Assembly (NCBI GenBank): GCA_020621985.1
Contig: JAHRYS010000002.1
Coordinates: forward strand, 367,730 to 431,729
Source of the DNA: Candidatus Ferrigenium altingense
GTDB lineage: Bacteria; Pseudomonadota; Gammaproteobacteria; Burkholderiales; Gallionellaceae
Length of the DNA stretch: 64,000 nt
Direction: 5' to 3'
A model generated the notes under the pieces. It was not told where the DNA came from. It saw nothing but the letters and a program-made list of their open reading frames with translations, and ran no database searches. A program made the position numbers and the translations under genes. Position 1 is the first letter of the stretch, and each line of letters starts with the position of its first letter. Positions 1 to 8,227 of this stretch are shown one piece after another.

Positions 1-576
1 TTTCACCAGCAGCGTCATCATTACGCCGGGCAGCATGAACAGCGCGGTGACGATGAACACCGTGCTCCACGGCAGGAAGTCGGCGAGGATCAGCGACAGC
101 GAACCCGGCACCAGGCCGGCGACACGGTAGGCATTCACATGCACCGCATTGCCCAGCCCCAGCTCGACATCGTTCAGCAACTCGCGGCGGTAGGCATCCA
201 GCACGATGTCCTGCGTCGCGCTGAGGAAGGCGAGCAGCGTGGCGATCCAGGCGATGATATGCAGGTCGCTTTGCGGCGAGAACGCGCCCATCGATGCGAT
301 CACCGCCAGCAGGCCGATCTGGGTCAGCAGCATCCAGCCGCGCCGCCGCCCGAGCACGGGCACGACGTAGCGATCCAGCAGCGGCGACCACAGGAACTTC
401 CAGGTATAGGGGAACTGGATCAGCGCGAACAGCCCGATGGTCTTGAGGTCGACCTGCTCGCTGCGCAGCCACGCGGGCACGAGGTTGAACAGCAGGTACA
501 GCGGCAGGCCGGAGGCGAAGCCGGTGAACACGCAGATCAGCATGCGGCGGGTGAAGAGTTGCTGCCAGACGGTCAT
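1..576 (-). CDS. ampG: AmpG-like muropeptide permease (partial, C-terminus beyond window)
   Basis: The minus-strand frame starts at the ATG complementary to 574-576 and runs open for 192 codons to the window edge. The visible N-terminus carries signatures I associate with AmpG-type MFS permeases: FASGLPL in the first membrane segment, KFLWSPLLDR before the second loop and GRRRGWM in the loop after it, separated by hydrophobic segments. AmpG imports anhydro-muropeptides across the inner membrane for murein recycling and beta-lactamase signalling. Only about 40% of a typical AmpG is present, so substrate residues cannot be checked. It lies downstream of metW on the same strand, separated by a REP pair. 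Confidence 0.8.
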   Translation of the reverse strand, partial: MTVWQQLFTRRMLICVFTGFASGLPLYLLFNLVPAWLRSEQVDLKTIGLFALIQFPYTWKFLWSPLLDRYVVPVLGRRRGWMLLTQIGLLAVIASMGAFSPQSDLHIIAWIATLLAFLSATQDIVLDAYRRELLNDVELGLGNAVHVNAYRVAGLVPGSLSLILADFLPWSTVFIVTALFMLPGVMMTLLVK

Positions 577-608
577 GCTATATATTTGCCGGTCAAATAT
601 GACATATT

Positions 609-679
609 GTAGGGGCGCGATTCATCGCGCCCTTCTTTTGAAAATGAATAGTTCCGGGCGCGATGAATCGCGCCCCTAC
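609..679. repeat. REP-like inverted pair (REPIN), GTAGGGGCGCGAT family
   Basis: Two 24-bp units lie head to head. Unit 609-632 begins GTAGGGGCGCGATTC and unit 656-679 is its near-exact reverse complement. Each unit is itself a hairpin with arms GGGCGCGAT/ATCGCGCCC, and the pair can fold into a longer stem. The 5' GTAG tetranucleotide is typical of REPs mobilised by RAYT transposases. A second pair of the same family is at 40207-40279. It separates metW from the AmpG-like gene and may act as a 3' transcript stabiliser or terminator. Confidence 0.85.
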
Positions 680-693
680 AGGGCATCCGGAAA

Positions 694-1308
694 TTACAAC
701 CCACGCTGAAACCGGTACGCCGCCGTGCTGCCGAGCAGGTTCGGCAGCAGAAGCACTTCTCTTTCGCCGCTCATCACGCGGCGCTCCAGCACCGTCACCT
801 GATGGTCGCGGCAGAATGTTTCGAAGTCGCGCAGGGTGCACAGGTGTACGTTCGGCGTGTCGAACCATTGATAGGGCAGCTCGCTGGAAACCGGCATGTT
901 GCCGCGCAGTACGTTGAGGCGGTTTTTCCAGTAGCCGAAGTTGGGGAAGCTGACGATGCCCTCGCGCCCGACGCGCAGCATTTCGCGGATCAGCGCCTCA
1001 GTGTGGCGCGTGGCTTGCAGGGTCTGCGACAGGATCACGAAGTCGAACGAGCCGTCCTCGAAATCGGACAGGCCGGATTCCAGGTCGTTCTGGATCACGT
1101 TCACGCCGTTGGCGATGCACGACACGATGTCGAGGTCGTTGATCTCCACGCCGTAGCCGCGCACCGCGCGGGTTTCGTTGAGGTAGCGCAGCAGGCTGCC
1201 GTCGCCGCAGCCGAGGTCGAGCACCGACGCGCCCTTGGGTATCCATGCGGCGATCGCGGCAAAATCGGGGCGTTCGGCGGCGAGCCGGGCAATGTCGTTT
1301 TGTGTCAT
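694..1308 (-). CDS. metW: Methionine biosynthesis protein MetW
   Basis: The 204-residue product has a class I SAM-methyltransferase fold: the glycine-rich motif [12 protein letters not shown] at about residues 29-40, the acidic strand-2 end (YGVEI) and the motif [10 protein letters not shown]. Length and sequence fit MetW, which in many proteobacteria is encoded right after metX and takes part in the homoserine acylation step of methionine synthesis; its exact biochemical role is not settled. Its ATG overlaps the metX stop by four bases, so the two are translationally coupled and share the upstream riboswitch. Confidence 0.93.
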   Translation of the reverse strand: MTQNDIARLAAERPDFAAIAAWIPKGASVLDLGCGDGSLLRYLNETRAVRGYGVEINDLDIVSCIANGVNVIQNDLESGLSDFEDGSFDFVILSQTLQATRHTEALIREMLRVGREGIVSFPNFGYWKNRLNVLRGNMPVSSELPYQWFDTPNVHLCTLRDFETFCRDHQVTVLERRVMSGEREVLLLPNLLGSTAAYRFQRGL

Positions 1309-2444
1309 GAGACACGCTCGCGGCTGACGTTGTCGAGGTAGGCGCGCACCACGTCGAAGTAGTGCGGCTGTTCCATCAGGAAGGAATCATGGCCGTGCGT
1401 CGAGGTGATCTCGGCATAGCTGACGTTGCGCCGGTTATGCAGCAAGGGTCGCACGATTTCACGCGCGCGCTCGGGCGAAAAACGCCAGTCGGTAGTGAAC
1501 GAAACCACTAAAAAATCCGCTTTGGCGCGCGCGAATGCCCGGTTCAGGTCGCCGCCGAAATCATGTGCCGGGTCGAAATAATCCAGCGCCTTGGTCATCA
1601 GCAGATAGGTGTTGGCATCGAAATAAGCCGCGAATTTGTCGCCCTGATAGCGCAGATAGGACTCGATCTCGAACTCGATGCCGTAGCTGTAATTGAATTT
1701 ACCGTCGCGCAGTTCGCGCCCGAACTTGTCCGCCATCGCGTCGTCGGACAGATAGGTGATGTGTCCCAGCATGCGCGCCAGCCTCAGGCCGCGCGTCGGC
1801 ACCACGTTGTGCCGGTAAAAATCGCCGCCGTAAAAATCCGGGTCGGTCAGGATCGCGCTGCGCGCCACATCGTTGAACGCGATGTTCTGCGCGGTGAGGT
1901 GCGGTGCGGAGGCAATCGCCAGCACATGGCGTACCCGGTCGGGGAAGGATAGCGACCATTGCAGCGCCTGCATCCCGCCCAGGCTGCCGCCGATCACCGC
2001 CGCGAATTGGCGGATGCCGAGCAGGTCGGCCAGGCGCGCCTGCGATTCCACCCAGTCTTCCACCGTGATGACGGGAAAACTCGCGCCGTAGGGCTGCCCG
2101 GTTTCCGGATTGAGCGAAGACGGCCCGGTCGAGCCGTGGCAGCCGCCGAGATTGTTCAGACCGATCACGAAAAATTTGTTGGTGTTGATCGGCTTGCCGG
2201 GGCCCACCATGTTGTCCCACCAGCCGGTGTTTCCGGGCTCGTCCGCGTAATGGCCCGCGACATGGTGGTGCCCGGACAGAGCGTGGCAAATCAGGATCGC
2301 GTTGGATTTGTCGGCATTCAGCTTGCCGTAGGTTTCATACACCAGTTCATAGCGCGGCAGCACCGCGCCGCTGTGGAAAACCAGCGGGGTGTCGAATTGC
2401 GCGCGTTTCGCGCTGACGATGCCGATACTGTTCGATGCGTTCAA
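1305..2444 (-). CDS. metX: Homoserine O-acyltransferase MetX
   Basis: A 379-residue alpha/beta-hydrolase-fold acyltransferase that acylates homoserine in the first committed step of methionine synthesis. The nucleophile elbow GGSLGGMQA places the catalytic serine at 154. The late FTTDWRF supplies the Asp and THGHDSF the His of the triad. Other MetX hallmarks are CHALSG near residue 53 and the [10 protein letters not shown] loop. Whether acetyl- or succinyl-CoA is used cannot be told reliably from the motifs. The chosen start is a TTG at 2442-2444, preceded by a GGGG that can serve as ribosome-binding site; no ATG gives a better N-terminus. A SAM-II aptamer and a terminator lie directly upstream. 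Confidence 0.95.
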   Translation of the reverse strand: MNASNSIGIVSAKRAQFDTPLVFHSGAVLPRYELVYETYGKLNADKSNAILICHALSGHHHVAGHYADEPGNTGWWDNMVGPGKPINTNKFFVIGLNNLGGCHGSTGPSSLNPETGQPYGASFPVITVEDWVESQARLADLLGIRQFAAVIGGSLGGMQALQWSLSFPDRVRHVLAIASAPHLTAQNIAFNDVARSAILTDPDFYGGDFYRHNVVPTRGLRLARMLGHITYLSDDAMADKFGRELRDGKFNYSYGIEFEIESYLRYQGDKFAAYFDANTYLLMTKALDYFDPAHDFGGDLNRAFARAKADFLVVSFTTDWRFSPERAREIVRPLLHNRRNVSYAEITSTHGHDSFLMEQPHYFDVVRAYLDNVSRERVS

Positions 2445-2460
2445 ATGAGTACCCCGGAAA

Positions 2461-2493
2461 CAAAAAACCCGTTCAGCTTGCGCGGAGCGGGTT
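2461..2493 (-). terminator. Rho-independent terminator in the metX leader (attenuator)
   Basis: Read on the minus strand this is AACCCG (2488-2493), a 16-nt loop, CGGGTT (2466-2471) and a run of T ending near 2462. It lies after the SAM-II aptamer and only 17 nt before the metX TTG start, so it must act inside the metX transcript. Its loop (2473-2482) is exactly complementary over 10 nt to loop 1 of the aptamer (2526-2535), which gives a mutually exclusive antiterminator. I infer that SAM binding locks loop 1 in the pseudoknot, frees the terminator and lowers metX-metW transcription. Confidence 0.85.
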
Positions 2494-2494
2494 G

Positions 2495-2552
2495 CCTCGC
2501 TTTAGCTGGTATGTTTTAAGTGCCCCGCAAGCTGATGTCAAATCGGCACTGA
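2495..2552 (-). promoter_or_regulatory. SAM-II riboswitch aptamer (metX leader)
   Basis: The minus strand shows the SAM-II layout as I recall it. Stem P1 is AGUGCC/GGCACU (2545-2550 with 2520-2525). Loop 1 begins GAUUUGAC and ends in GCUUGC. A UAAA follows P1, and the 3' strand contains AGCUAAA (2501-2507) followed by a GG. Order, spacing and conserved bases agree with the family, and the gene behind it (metX) is the classical SAM-II target. A candidate promoter at 2558-2586 would place transcription start at about 2551, the first base of P1. A covariance search with Rfam RF00521 would settle it. Confidence 0.82.
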
Positions 2553-2557
2553 TCAGT

Positions 2558-2586
2558 AGTTTCCGGTTTTTGCGCGGCGCTGTCAA
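2558..2586 (-). promoter_or_regulatory. Putative sigma70 promoter of metX-metW
   Basis: On the minus strand a consensus -35 TTGACA (2581-2586) is followed after 17 bp by GAAACT (2558-2563), a weak -10 with 3 of 6 consensus bases. The predicted start near 2551 coincides with the first base of the SAM-II P1 stem, which supports the assignment. Confidence 0.55.
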
Positions 2587-2651
2587 TCAGATGGTAGGGC
2601 AGATGGTAGGAGCGCAAGAAACATTTGTTCCGGCACCGGCACGGCGCGCCC

Positions 2652-4376
2652 CTACGCATTCAGGCGGTCCAGCAACTCGCGAATCCTGAGCGGATCGTCG
2701 GCGCGCAGGATCTTTTGCGTCAGCGCGGCGATTTCCGGCAGGCTGGTGGTGAGCACGCGCTGTTTGATGCTCGGCACCTGCGCCGAGAACATCGAGAACT
2801 GGCGCAGCCCCAGCCCCAGCAGCAGCCGCGTGTAAGCCAGCTCGCCGGCCATTTCGCCGCACACCGAAACCGGCACGCCCTGTTTGTTGGCGGTGCCGAT
2901 GACGTGCGCGAGCAGGTTCAGCACGGCGGGGTGCAACGGGTCGTACAGATGCGCGACTTCTTCGTCGGTGCGGTCGATGGCCAGCAAATACTGGATCAGG
3001 TCGTTGGTACCGATGGACAGGAAATCGAGTTTTTTGGTAAAGGCATTCAGCGCCAGCGCGGCGGCGGGAATCTCGATCATGCCGCCGATCTTGACCTCGC
3101 GGTTGAACGGAATGCCGTCGATGTCCAGGCTGTACTTGGTTGCCTCGATGAATAGCAGGGCCTGGTTCAGTTCGGACACGCCGGACAGCATCGGGATCAG
3201 AATCTTGATGTTGCCGTATTGCGTGGCGCGCAGCAGCGCGCGCAACTGGGTGCGGAACAGCATCGGCTCGGCCAGGCACAGGCGGATCGCGCGCAGTCCC
3301 AGCGCCGGGTTGTTGGCGACGCGCTCCGCCCCCTTGAGCTGCTTGTCCGCGCCGAGGTCGAAGGTGCGGATCGTGACGGGCTGCCCGTCCATGCCTGCGG
3401 CGGCGGCGCGATACGCTTCGAATTGTTCTTCCTCGTCCGGCAGCTCGTCGCGGTTGAGGAACAGGAATTCGCTGCGGAACAGGCCGATGCCGGTCGCGCC
3501 GTTTTCTTTCACTTCGGCGATGTCTTCCGGCTTCTCGATGTTGGCGTGCAATTCGACGAGGATGCCGTCCAGGGTGTTGGCGCGCGCGCTGCGCAGCCGT
3601 TTGAGCTTCTTGCGCTCCAGCTCCCATGCGCTCTGGCGCAGCTTGTATTCGGCAAGGATCGACTTGTCCGGATTGACGATCAGCACGCCCTGCTCGCCGT
3701 CCAGGATCAGCAGGTCGTCTTCGCGGACCAGTTCGCGGGCATTGTGCAGCCCCACCACGCACGGCGTGTTCAGGCCGCGCGCAACGATTGCGGTGTGCGA
3801 GGTCGCGCTGCCGGAATCGGTAACGAAGGCGGCATATTGCTGCGGCTTGAACTGGATCAGGTCGGCGGGACTCAGGTCGTGCGCCACCAGGATCGTCTCG
3901 ACATCGTGGCGCGCTGGCGGCGGCTGGTGCCCCGGATGGCCGGCAAGCCGCTTGAGCATCCGCTCGGCGACCTGCTTCACGTCGGTCTGCCGCTCGCGCA
4001 GGTAGGCGTCTTCAAACTCGTCGAATTGCGCAACCAGGGTTTCCGTCTGCACCTTGAGCGCCCATTCGGCGTTGCAATGTTCGTTGGCGATCATCTCGCG
4101 CGGCGCGGTGCTCAGCAGCGGGTCTTCCAGAATCATCTGGTGCAACTCGAGGAAGGCGTCGAACTCGGCGGCGGCCTGGGTCGGGCGGTTGCTGCGCAGG
4201 CTGGAGAATTCCTGGCGCGTGGCCTGCAGCGCGGCGTCGAAGCGCGCGATCTCCTCGTCGACAAAGCGCTTGGGCAAAATATAGTGCGCCACCTCCAGCG
4301 AGGTATGCGAAACCAGATGCGCATAGCCGATGGCGATGCCGCTGGAGACGGCGATGCCGTGCAGGGTGAAGCTCAT
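2652..4376 (-). CDS. ptsI: Phosphoenolpyruvate-protein phosphotransferase (PTS enzyme I)
   Basis: 574 residues, the normal length for enzyme I, which takes phosphate from PEP and passes it to HPr. The phosphohistidine motif GSATSHTAIVARG gives the active His at about residue 194. The PEP-domain motifs GIGLFRSEFLF and GVPVSVCGEMAGE (acid/base Cys) follow in the expected order. The start is the ATG at 4374-4376, which overlaps the ptsH stop in ATGA; the frame stays open further upstream but only by reading ptsH out of frame. With EIIA and HPr and no EIIB or EIIC in sight, it most likely serves a regulatory phosphorelay rather than sugar uptake. Confidence 0.95.
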   Translation of the reverse strand: MSFTLHGIAVSSGIAIGYAHLVSHTSLEVAHYILPKRFVDEEIARFDAALQATRQEFSSLRSNRPTQAAAEFDAFLELHQMILEDPLLSTAPREMIANEHCNAEWALKVQTETLVAQFDEFEDAYLRERQTDVKQVAERMLKRLAGHPGHQPPPARHDVETILVAHDLSPADLIQFKPQQYAAFVTDSGSATSHTAIVARGLNTPCVVGLHNARELVREDDLLILDGEQGVLIVNPDKSILAEYKLRQSAWELERKKLKRLRSARANTLDGILVELHANIEKPEDIAEVKENGATGIGLFRSEFLFLNRDELPDEEEQFEAYRAAAAGMDGQPVTIRTFDLGADKQLKGAERVANNPALGLRAIRLCLAEPMLFRTQLRALLRATQYGNIKILIPMLSGVSELNQALLFIEATKYSLDIDGIPFNREVKIGGMIEIPAAALALNAFTKKLDFLSIGTNDLIQYLLAIDRTDEEVAHLYDPLHPAVLNLLAHVIGTANKQGVPVSVCGEMAGELAYTRLLLGLGLRQFSMFSAQVPSIKQRVLTTSLPEIAALTQKILRADDPLRIRELLDRLNA

Positions 4377-4642
4377 TCGCCTTCTCCGAAGCGGTCGTTG
4401 ATAAGGTTCAGAATGGCCTGCATCGCCTCGTCCTCGTCCTTGCCTTCGGTTTCGATGCCGATGGTCGAGCCCTTGGCGGCAGCCAGCATCATCACGCCCA
4501 TGATGCTTTTCGCGTTCACGCGGCGCTGGTTGCGCGACAGCATTACCTCGCATTTGAAGCCGGAAGCCAGTTGCGTGAGCTTGGCCGAGGCGCGTGCGTG
4601 CAGGCCGAGTTTGTTGATGATCAAAGCGTCTTGTTGCAGCAT
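4373..4642 (-). CDS. ptsH: Phosphocarrier protein HPr
   Basis: 89 residues. LGLHARAS places the phosphoacceptor at His15, and NAKSIMGVMML gives Ser46, the HPr kinase/phosphorylase site, so both classical positions are kept. The start is the ATG at 4640-4642, one base after the EIIA stop. HPr shuttles phosphate between enzyme I and EIIA. The presence of Ser46 predicts an HPrK elsewhere in the genome, as is usual in betaproteobacteria. Part of the same tight operon as EIIA and ptsI. Confidence 0.95.
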   Translation of the reverse strand: MLQQDALIINKLGLHARASAKLTQLASGFKCEVMLSRNQRRVNAKSIMGVMMLAAAKGSTIGIETEGKDEDEAMQAILNLINDRFGEGE

Positions 4643-4643
4643 C

Positions 4644-5033
4644 CTAATTGTCCTGATCCATATAAACGATACATTCGCGACCGCCCTCGACGGCGATTTT
4701 CGCGAGTTCCGGCAGGGTCTTGCCGGGGCTGCATACCACACGCAGCAGCATCGGCAGATTCACGCCCGCCACGCCCATCACGTGCTCGGCATGGCACAAT
4801 TGCCGCGCGATATTGCTCGGCGTGGCGCCGAATATATCCGCCAGGATCAGCACGCCGCCGGTATCCAGTTGTTTGATCAGCGTCTGCCCTTCAACCAGTT
4901 TCAATTGCGGGTCGTCGCCGGCCTGCACCGTCAACACCTTGAGATTTTGCGGCACTTCGCCCAGCACATGTTTGACGCAGTCCACCAGGCTCTCGCCCAG
5001 CGCGTTGTGTGCCACCACCAGAATTCCAGCCAC
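4644..5033 (-). CDS. PTS EIIA component, mannose/fructose family
   Basis: The 129-residue protein begins with GILVVAHNALG; His9 matches the phosphorylation site of EIIA-Man domains. Further family features are ILADIFGATPSNIA and GVAGVNLPMLLRV. It is a free-standing IIA domain with no IIB, IIC or IID partner in the window, as in the truncated regulatory PTS of betaproteobacteria. The start codon is GTG (5031-5033), directly after the TAA of the 68-aa gene. It is followed by ptsH after one base. A link with HPrK/RapZ-type control is an inference. Confidence 0.9.
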   Translation of the reverse strand: MAGILVVAHNALGESLVDCVKHVLGEVPQNLKVLTVQAGDDPQLKLVEGQTLIKQLDTGGVLILADIFGATPSNIARQLCHAEHVMGVAGVNLPMLLRVVCSPGKTLPELAKIAVEGGRECIVYMDQDN

Positions 5034-5240
5034 TTAGATCACCCCTATCCAATACGCCCACGCCAACACGGCGCCCAGCGCAACCAGCCAGCCGTAGCGC
5101 AGGAGCCAGCGCAGCACCCTGGCTTTTTCTGTATCGGCCTGCTGCTCATCGGCCACGATTTCGCCGATCTTGCGCAATGCGTTAACGCCGACTGCACGGC
5201 GCACCTTGTGTTCAACAATTTCCCGTTCCGGATGATCCAT
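5034..5240 (-). CDS. Hypothetical 68-aa C-terminally anchored membrane protein
   Basis: Its ATG (5238-5240) shares a base with the apbE stop (TGATG) and its TAA abuts the GTG of the EIIA gene, so it belongs to the operon. The N-terminal two thirds are charged and helical (HKVRRAVGVNALRKIGEIV). The last 24 residues form one hydrophobic segment ending in WAYWIGVI, which suggests a tail-anchored inner-membrane protein. I do not recognise the family. The tight coupling to apbE and the PTS genes argues that it is real. Confidence 0.75.
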   Translation of the reverse strand: MDHPEREIVEHKVRRAVGVNALRKIGEIVADEQQADTEKARVLRWLLRYGWLVALGAVLAWAYWIGVI

Positions 5241-6274
5241 CACTCCACCTGCGGATGAATGCCCTTGTCGGTGAATTCTAGCCGTTTCTGCAAGCCGGCT
5301 GTGAGATGGATGTTGCCCATGCCGTCCACCAGCATCGCCTCGGGCAAATTCATTTGCAGCGCGGCGGCGCGCCAGCCGTTGGTTCCGGCGATGAACAGCG
5401 GCTTGGAAGTCGCGTCGGACAATATCCCGGCACGCGCGCCGCGCGTCAGGACGGTCGCCGCCTGCACGCCCTGCGCGGGATGGCCGCTGCGCGGATCGAT
5501 CAGGTGGCAGTAGCGCGTGCCGCCCAGCATGAAATAACGCTGGTAGTCGCCCGATGTGCCGATGGCCTCGCCGTCGCGCAACTCCAGCGTCGCCAGCGCG
5601 CCGGGCTTGCGCGGATGCTGGATGCCGACGCGCCACGGACGCTTGCCATGCTGGCCGAGCGCGAGGACGTTGCCGCCGATGTTGACCAGCGCATTGCGGA
5701 TGCCCTGCTTGCGTAATATTTCGGCGGCGCGATCCAGCGCATAGCCTTTGGCATAGCCGCCCAGATCGAGCCGCACCGCCTTGTTGTTGCTGCGCACTTT
5801 GCCTTGGTCGAGAACAACATCGCCCATCTGCGGGTTGGCCGCGACCCACTGTGCGATCTGCTGCTCGTCCGGCAGCGCGGCCTTGAACTCGTCGGCGTGG
5901 AATCCCCACAGTTGCACCAGCCCGCCGATGGCCGGATTGAACAGGCCTTGCGACTGTTGCGAAAGCTGTGCGGCATCCCGCAGCATCGCGGCGAGTTCCG
6001 GGGAAACGGCCTTGCTCTCGCCCTTGGCAAACGCCGCATTCAATTCGCTCAACTCGCTCGGCTGCCACGCATGCAGCAGGTTGTGCAGCCGCTGGAATTC
6101 CTGTAACACCTCGTTCACCGCCTGCCGGGCGCGCGGTTCGCTCTCGCCGTACACGGTGACGTCCACCAGCGTGCCGAACACGTAGCCCTGCTCCTGATAC
6201 AGCGGGGGTTCCTTGCTGCACGCGGCAAGCGACAGGACGGCAACAATGGCCAGGAAGCGAATCAATCCGGCCAT
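5240..6274 (-). CDS. apbE: FAD:protein FMN transferase (ApbE), lipoprotein
   Basis: 344 residues. The N-terminus is a lipoprotein signal with lipobox LAAC (Cys19). Conserved ApbE elements include YVFGTLVDVTVYG, the substrate loop LVNIGGNVLALG, and the metal/FAD motif GTSGDYQRYF followed by CHLIDPRSGHPA. ApbE attaches FMN to Ser/Thr residues of membrane flavoproteins such as NqrB, NqrC and RnfG. No target operon is in view. It starts one base after gshA ends and overlaps the 68-aa gene by one base, so it is inside the gshA-to-ptsI operon. Confidence 0.93.
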   Translation of the reverse strand: MAGLIRFLAIVAVLSLAACSKEPPLYQEQGYVFGTLVDVTVYGESEPRARQAVNEVLQEFQRLHNLLHAWQPSELSELNAAFAKGESKAVSPELAAMLRDAAQLSQQSQGLFNPAIGGLVQLWGFHADEFKAALPDEQQIAQWVAANPQMGDVVLDQGKVRSNNKAVRLDLGGYAKGYALDRAAEILRKQGIRNALVNIGGNVLALGQHGKRPWRVGIQHPRKPGALATLELRDGEAIGTSGDYQRYFMLGGTRYCHLIDPRSGHPAQGVQAATVLTRGARAGILSDATSKPLFIAGTNGWRAAALQMNLPEAMLVDGMGNIHLTAGLQKRLEFTDKGIHPQVE

Positions 6275-7549
6275 CTAGGGATTCTCGGCGGCCTCGATTT
6301 CCAGCGACGCGGCGAGCAACGCCAGCCGCGCCACCACACCGTAGGCATAGAAGCGGTTGGGCGTGTCGTCCGGCGCGCAATCCGGATTGGGCAGCGTGCA
6401 GCAGCTCTCGAATGCCAGCGGCTCAAACGACATTCCCGGCGCATTCAGGTTCTCGTCCACGCCGCGCGTGGTATGCACGCGATAAAAGCCGCCGACCACG
6501 TAATGATCGACCATGTAGACCACCGGCTCGGCCACCGCATCGTTGATGTGCTCGAAGGTGTACACCCCTTCCTGCACCAGCACATCCGAGACTTCCAGGC
6601 CTTCCTTGACCACCGCCATCTTGTTGCGCTGCTTGCGGTTCAGCCCGGTGATCTCGCTGGCGTCCTTCACCGTCATGACGCCCATGCCATAGGTGCCCGC
6701 ATCGGGTTTAACGATGACGAAGGGGTCATGCTTCACGCCATATTCGGCATATTTCGCGCGCATCTTCTGCAGCACGCCATCCACCTGCGCGGCGAGGCAG
6801 GCTTCGCCGACGCGCTCATGGAAGTTGACCTGGTTGCAAACCGCAAAGTAGGGGTTGATCAGCCACGGGTCGATGCCGAGCAGCTTGGCAAATTCCCCTG
6901 CCACACGGTCATAGGCGGCGAAATGCTGCGACTTGCGCCGCATGTGCCAGCCGGCGGACAGCGGCGGGTAAACTTCCTGCTCAAGGTTTTGCAGAATGTC
7001 CGGCACACCTGCCGACAAGTCGTTGTTGAGCAACACCACGCAGGGATCGAAATCCGCCAGCCCGAGCCGCCTGCCGCGCCGCACCAGCGGTTCCAGCGTC
7101 AGCGTGGCACCGTTGGGCAATTGGATCGGCGTGGCTTCGGTGATCTCCGGCAGCAGGCTGCCGACGCGCACGCGCATCCCGGCCTGCTTGATGATGGTGA
7201 CAAGCTGCGCGACGTTTTGCAGGTAGAACATATTGCGCGTGTGGTTTTCCGGGATCAGCAGCACCCCGCGCGCTTCGGGGCATATCTTCTCCACCGCGCT
7301 CTGCATCGCCTGCACGCACAGCGGCAGAAAATCCGGATTGAGGTTGTTGAAGCCGCCCGGAAACAGGTTGGTGTCCACCGGCGCCAGCTTGAAACCGCTG
7401 TTGCGCAAATCCACCGAAGCGTAAAACGGCACGGCATGCTCCAGCCATTGCGCGCGGAACCAATGCTCGATGGTCGGCATGGCATTCAGGAAGCGCAGCT
7501 CCAGGTCGAGCAGCGGGCCGGTCAGTGCGGTAGTGAGATGGGGAACCAT
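6275..7549 (-). CDS. gshA: Glutamate-cysteine ligase, ferrooxidans type
   Basis: A 424-residue protein of the GshA family recalled from Acidithiobacillus ferrooxidans and many betaproteobacteria, unrelated in sequence to E. coli GshA. Recognisable blocks are VDLRNSGFKLAPVDTNLFPGG near residues 46-66, LIPENHTRN, FVIVKPDAGTYGMGVM (ATP-grasp-like loop) and the C-terminal FYAYGVVARLALLAASLE. It makes gamma-glutamylcysteine, the first step of glutathione synthesis; no gshB is adjacent. It heads the six-gene operon that ends in ptsI. Confidence 0.88.
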   Translation of the reverse strand: MVPHLTTALTGPLLDLELRFLNAMPTIEHWFRAQWLEHAVPFYASVDLRNSGFKLAPVDTNLFPGGFNNLNPDFLPLCVQAMQSAVEKICPEARGVLLIPENHTRNMFYLQNVAQLVTIIKQAGMRVRVGSLLPEITEATPIQLPNGATLTLEPLVRRGRRLGLADFDPCVVLLNNDLSAGVPDILQNLEQEVYPPLSAGWHMRRKSQHFAAYDRVAGEFAKLLGIDPWLINPYFAVCNQVNFHERVGEACLAAQVDGVLQKMRAKYAEYGVKHDPFVIVKPDAGTYGMGVMTVKDASEITGLNRKQRNKMAVVKEGLEVSDVLVQEGVYTFEHINDAVAEPVVYMVDHYVVGGFYRVHTTRGVDENLNAPGMSFEPLAFESCCTLPNPDCAPDDTPNRFYAYGVVARLALLAASLEIEAAENP

Positions 7550-7666
7550 AATGTTCTGCGAATTAATTAATCCGGCGCATTCTAGCCGATAGCTTCAATC
7601 CGTGGATAAATGGGCTTCAGGTACCCTCCAATTGTGCGGCCCCGCGCAGACAGTTACAATGCCGCC

Positions 7667-8227
7667 ATGTCCGATTTCAATCTTACCCATCATTTCCTGA
7701 TTGCGATGCCCGCCATGCAGGAAGGGTTTTTTGCCGGCACGCTGACTTATATATGCGAGCACAACGAAAACGGCGCATTGGGCATCGTGGTGAACCGCCC
7801 GATCACCCTGACGCTGGGCGAGATGTTCGACCAGATCAACATTCCCTTGCATCAGCCCAAACTGGAAAAGATGCCGGTGTATTTCGGCGGGCCGGTGCAA
7901 ACCGAGCGCGGCTTCGTGTTGCACGACACGCCGGGAAACTGGCAGTCCACGCTGCGCATCAACGACAAGCTGGCGCTGACCACTTCCAAGGATATTCTCG
8001 AAGCGATGGGCGAAGGGCGGGGGCCGCGCAATGTGATTGTCACGCTGGGCTATGCCGGCTGGGATCAGGGGCAACTGGAGCATGAGATGACCGAGAACAC
8101 CTGGCTGACCGTGCCGGCCTCCGAGCACATCCTGTTTGACCTGCCGCCGGAAGAGCGCCTGCCTGCCGCGATGGCGCTGCTCGGCGTGGACTATGCCTCG
8201 CTGGTCGAAAATGCCGGACATGCCTGA
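7667..8227 (+). CDS. yqgE: YqgE/AlgH family protein
   Basis: 186 residues, a normal length for UPF0301. The family blocks are visible: FLIAMPAM near the start, [10 protein letters not shown] at about residues 38-47, the central [17 protein letters not shown] and the ITLGYAGW-like [16 protein letters not shown]. The biochemical role is unknown. The gene is commonly next to ruvX, as here, where the stop overlaps the ruvX start region. The ATG at 7667 was chosen because upstream codons do not look like the family; a candidate -10 (TTACAAT) lies just before it. Confidence 0.92.
   Translation: MSDFNLTHHFLIAMPAMQEGFFAGTLTYICEHNENGALGIVVNRPITLTLGEMFDQINIPLHQPKLEKMPVYFGGPVQTERGFVLHDTPGNWQSTLRINDKLALTTSKDILEAMGEGRGPRNVIVTLGYAGWDQGQLEHEMTENTWLTVPASEHILFDLPPEERLPAAMALLGVDYASLVENAGHA

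Noticed and set aside
2590..2651. A further REP unit after ptsI (GTAGGAGCGC...GCGCCCCTAC)
   Set aside because: Only the outer bases fit the REP pattern; the inner arms do not pair convincingly.
3219..5258. A 679-codon frame on the plus strand antisense to ptsI-ptsH-EIIA
   Set aside because: It mirrors the codon structure of three clear genes on the other strand and has no family motif; long antisense frames are expected at this GC content.
5034..6380. 448-codon minus frame covering apbE in another phase
   Set aside because: Only its last 68 codons are real (5034-5240); the rest is an out-of-phase reading of apbE and gshA.
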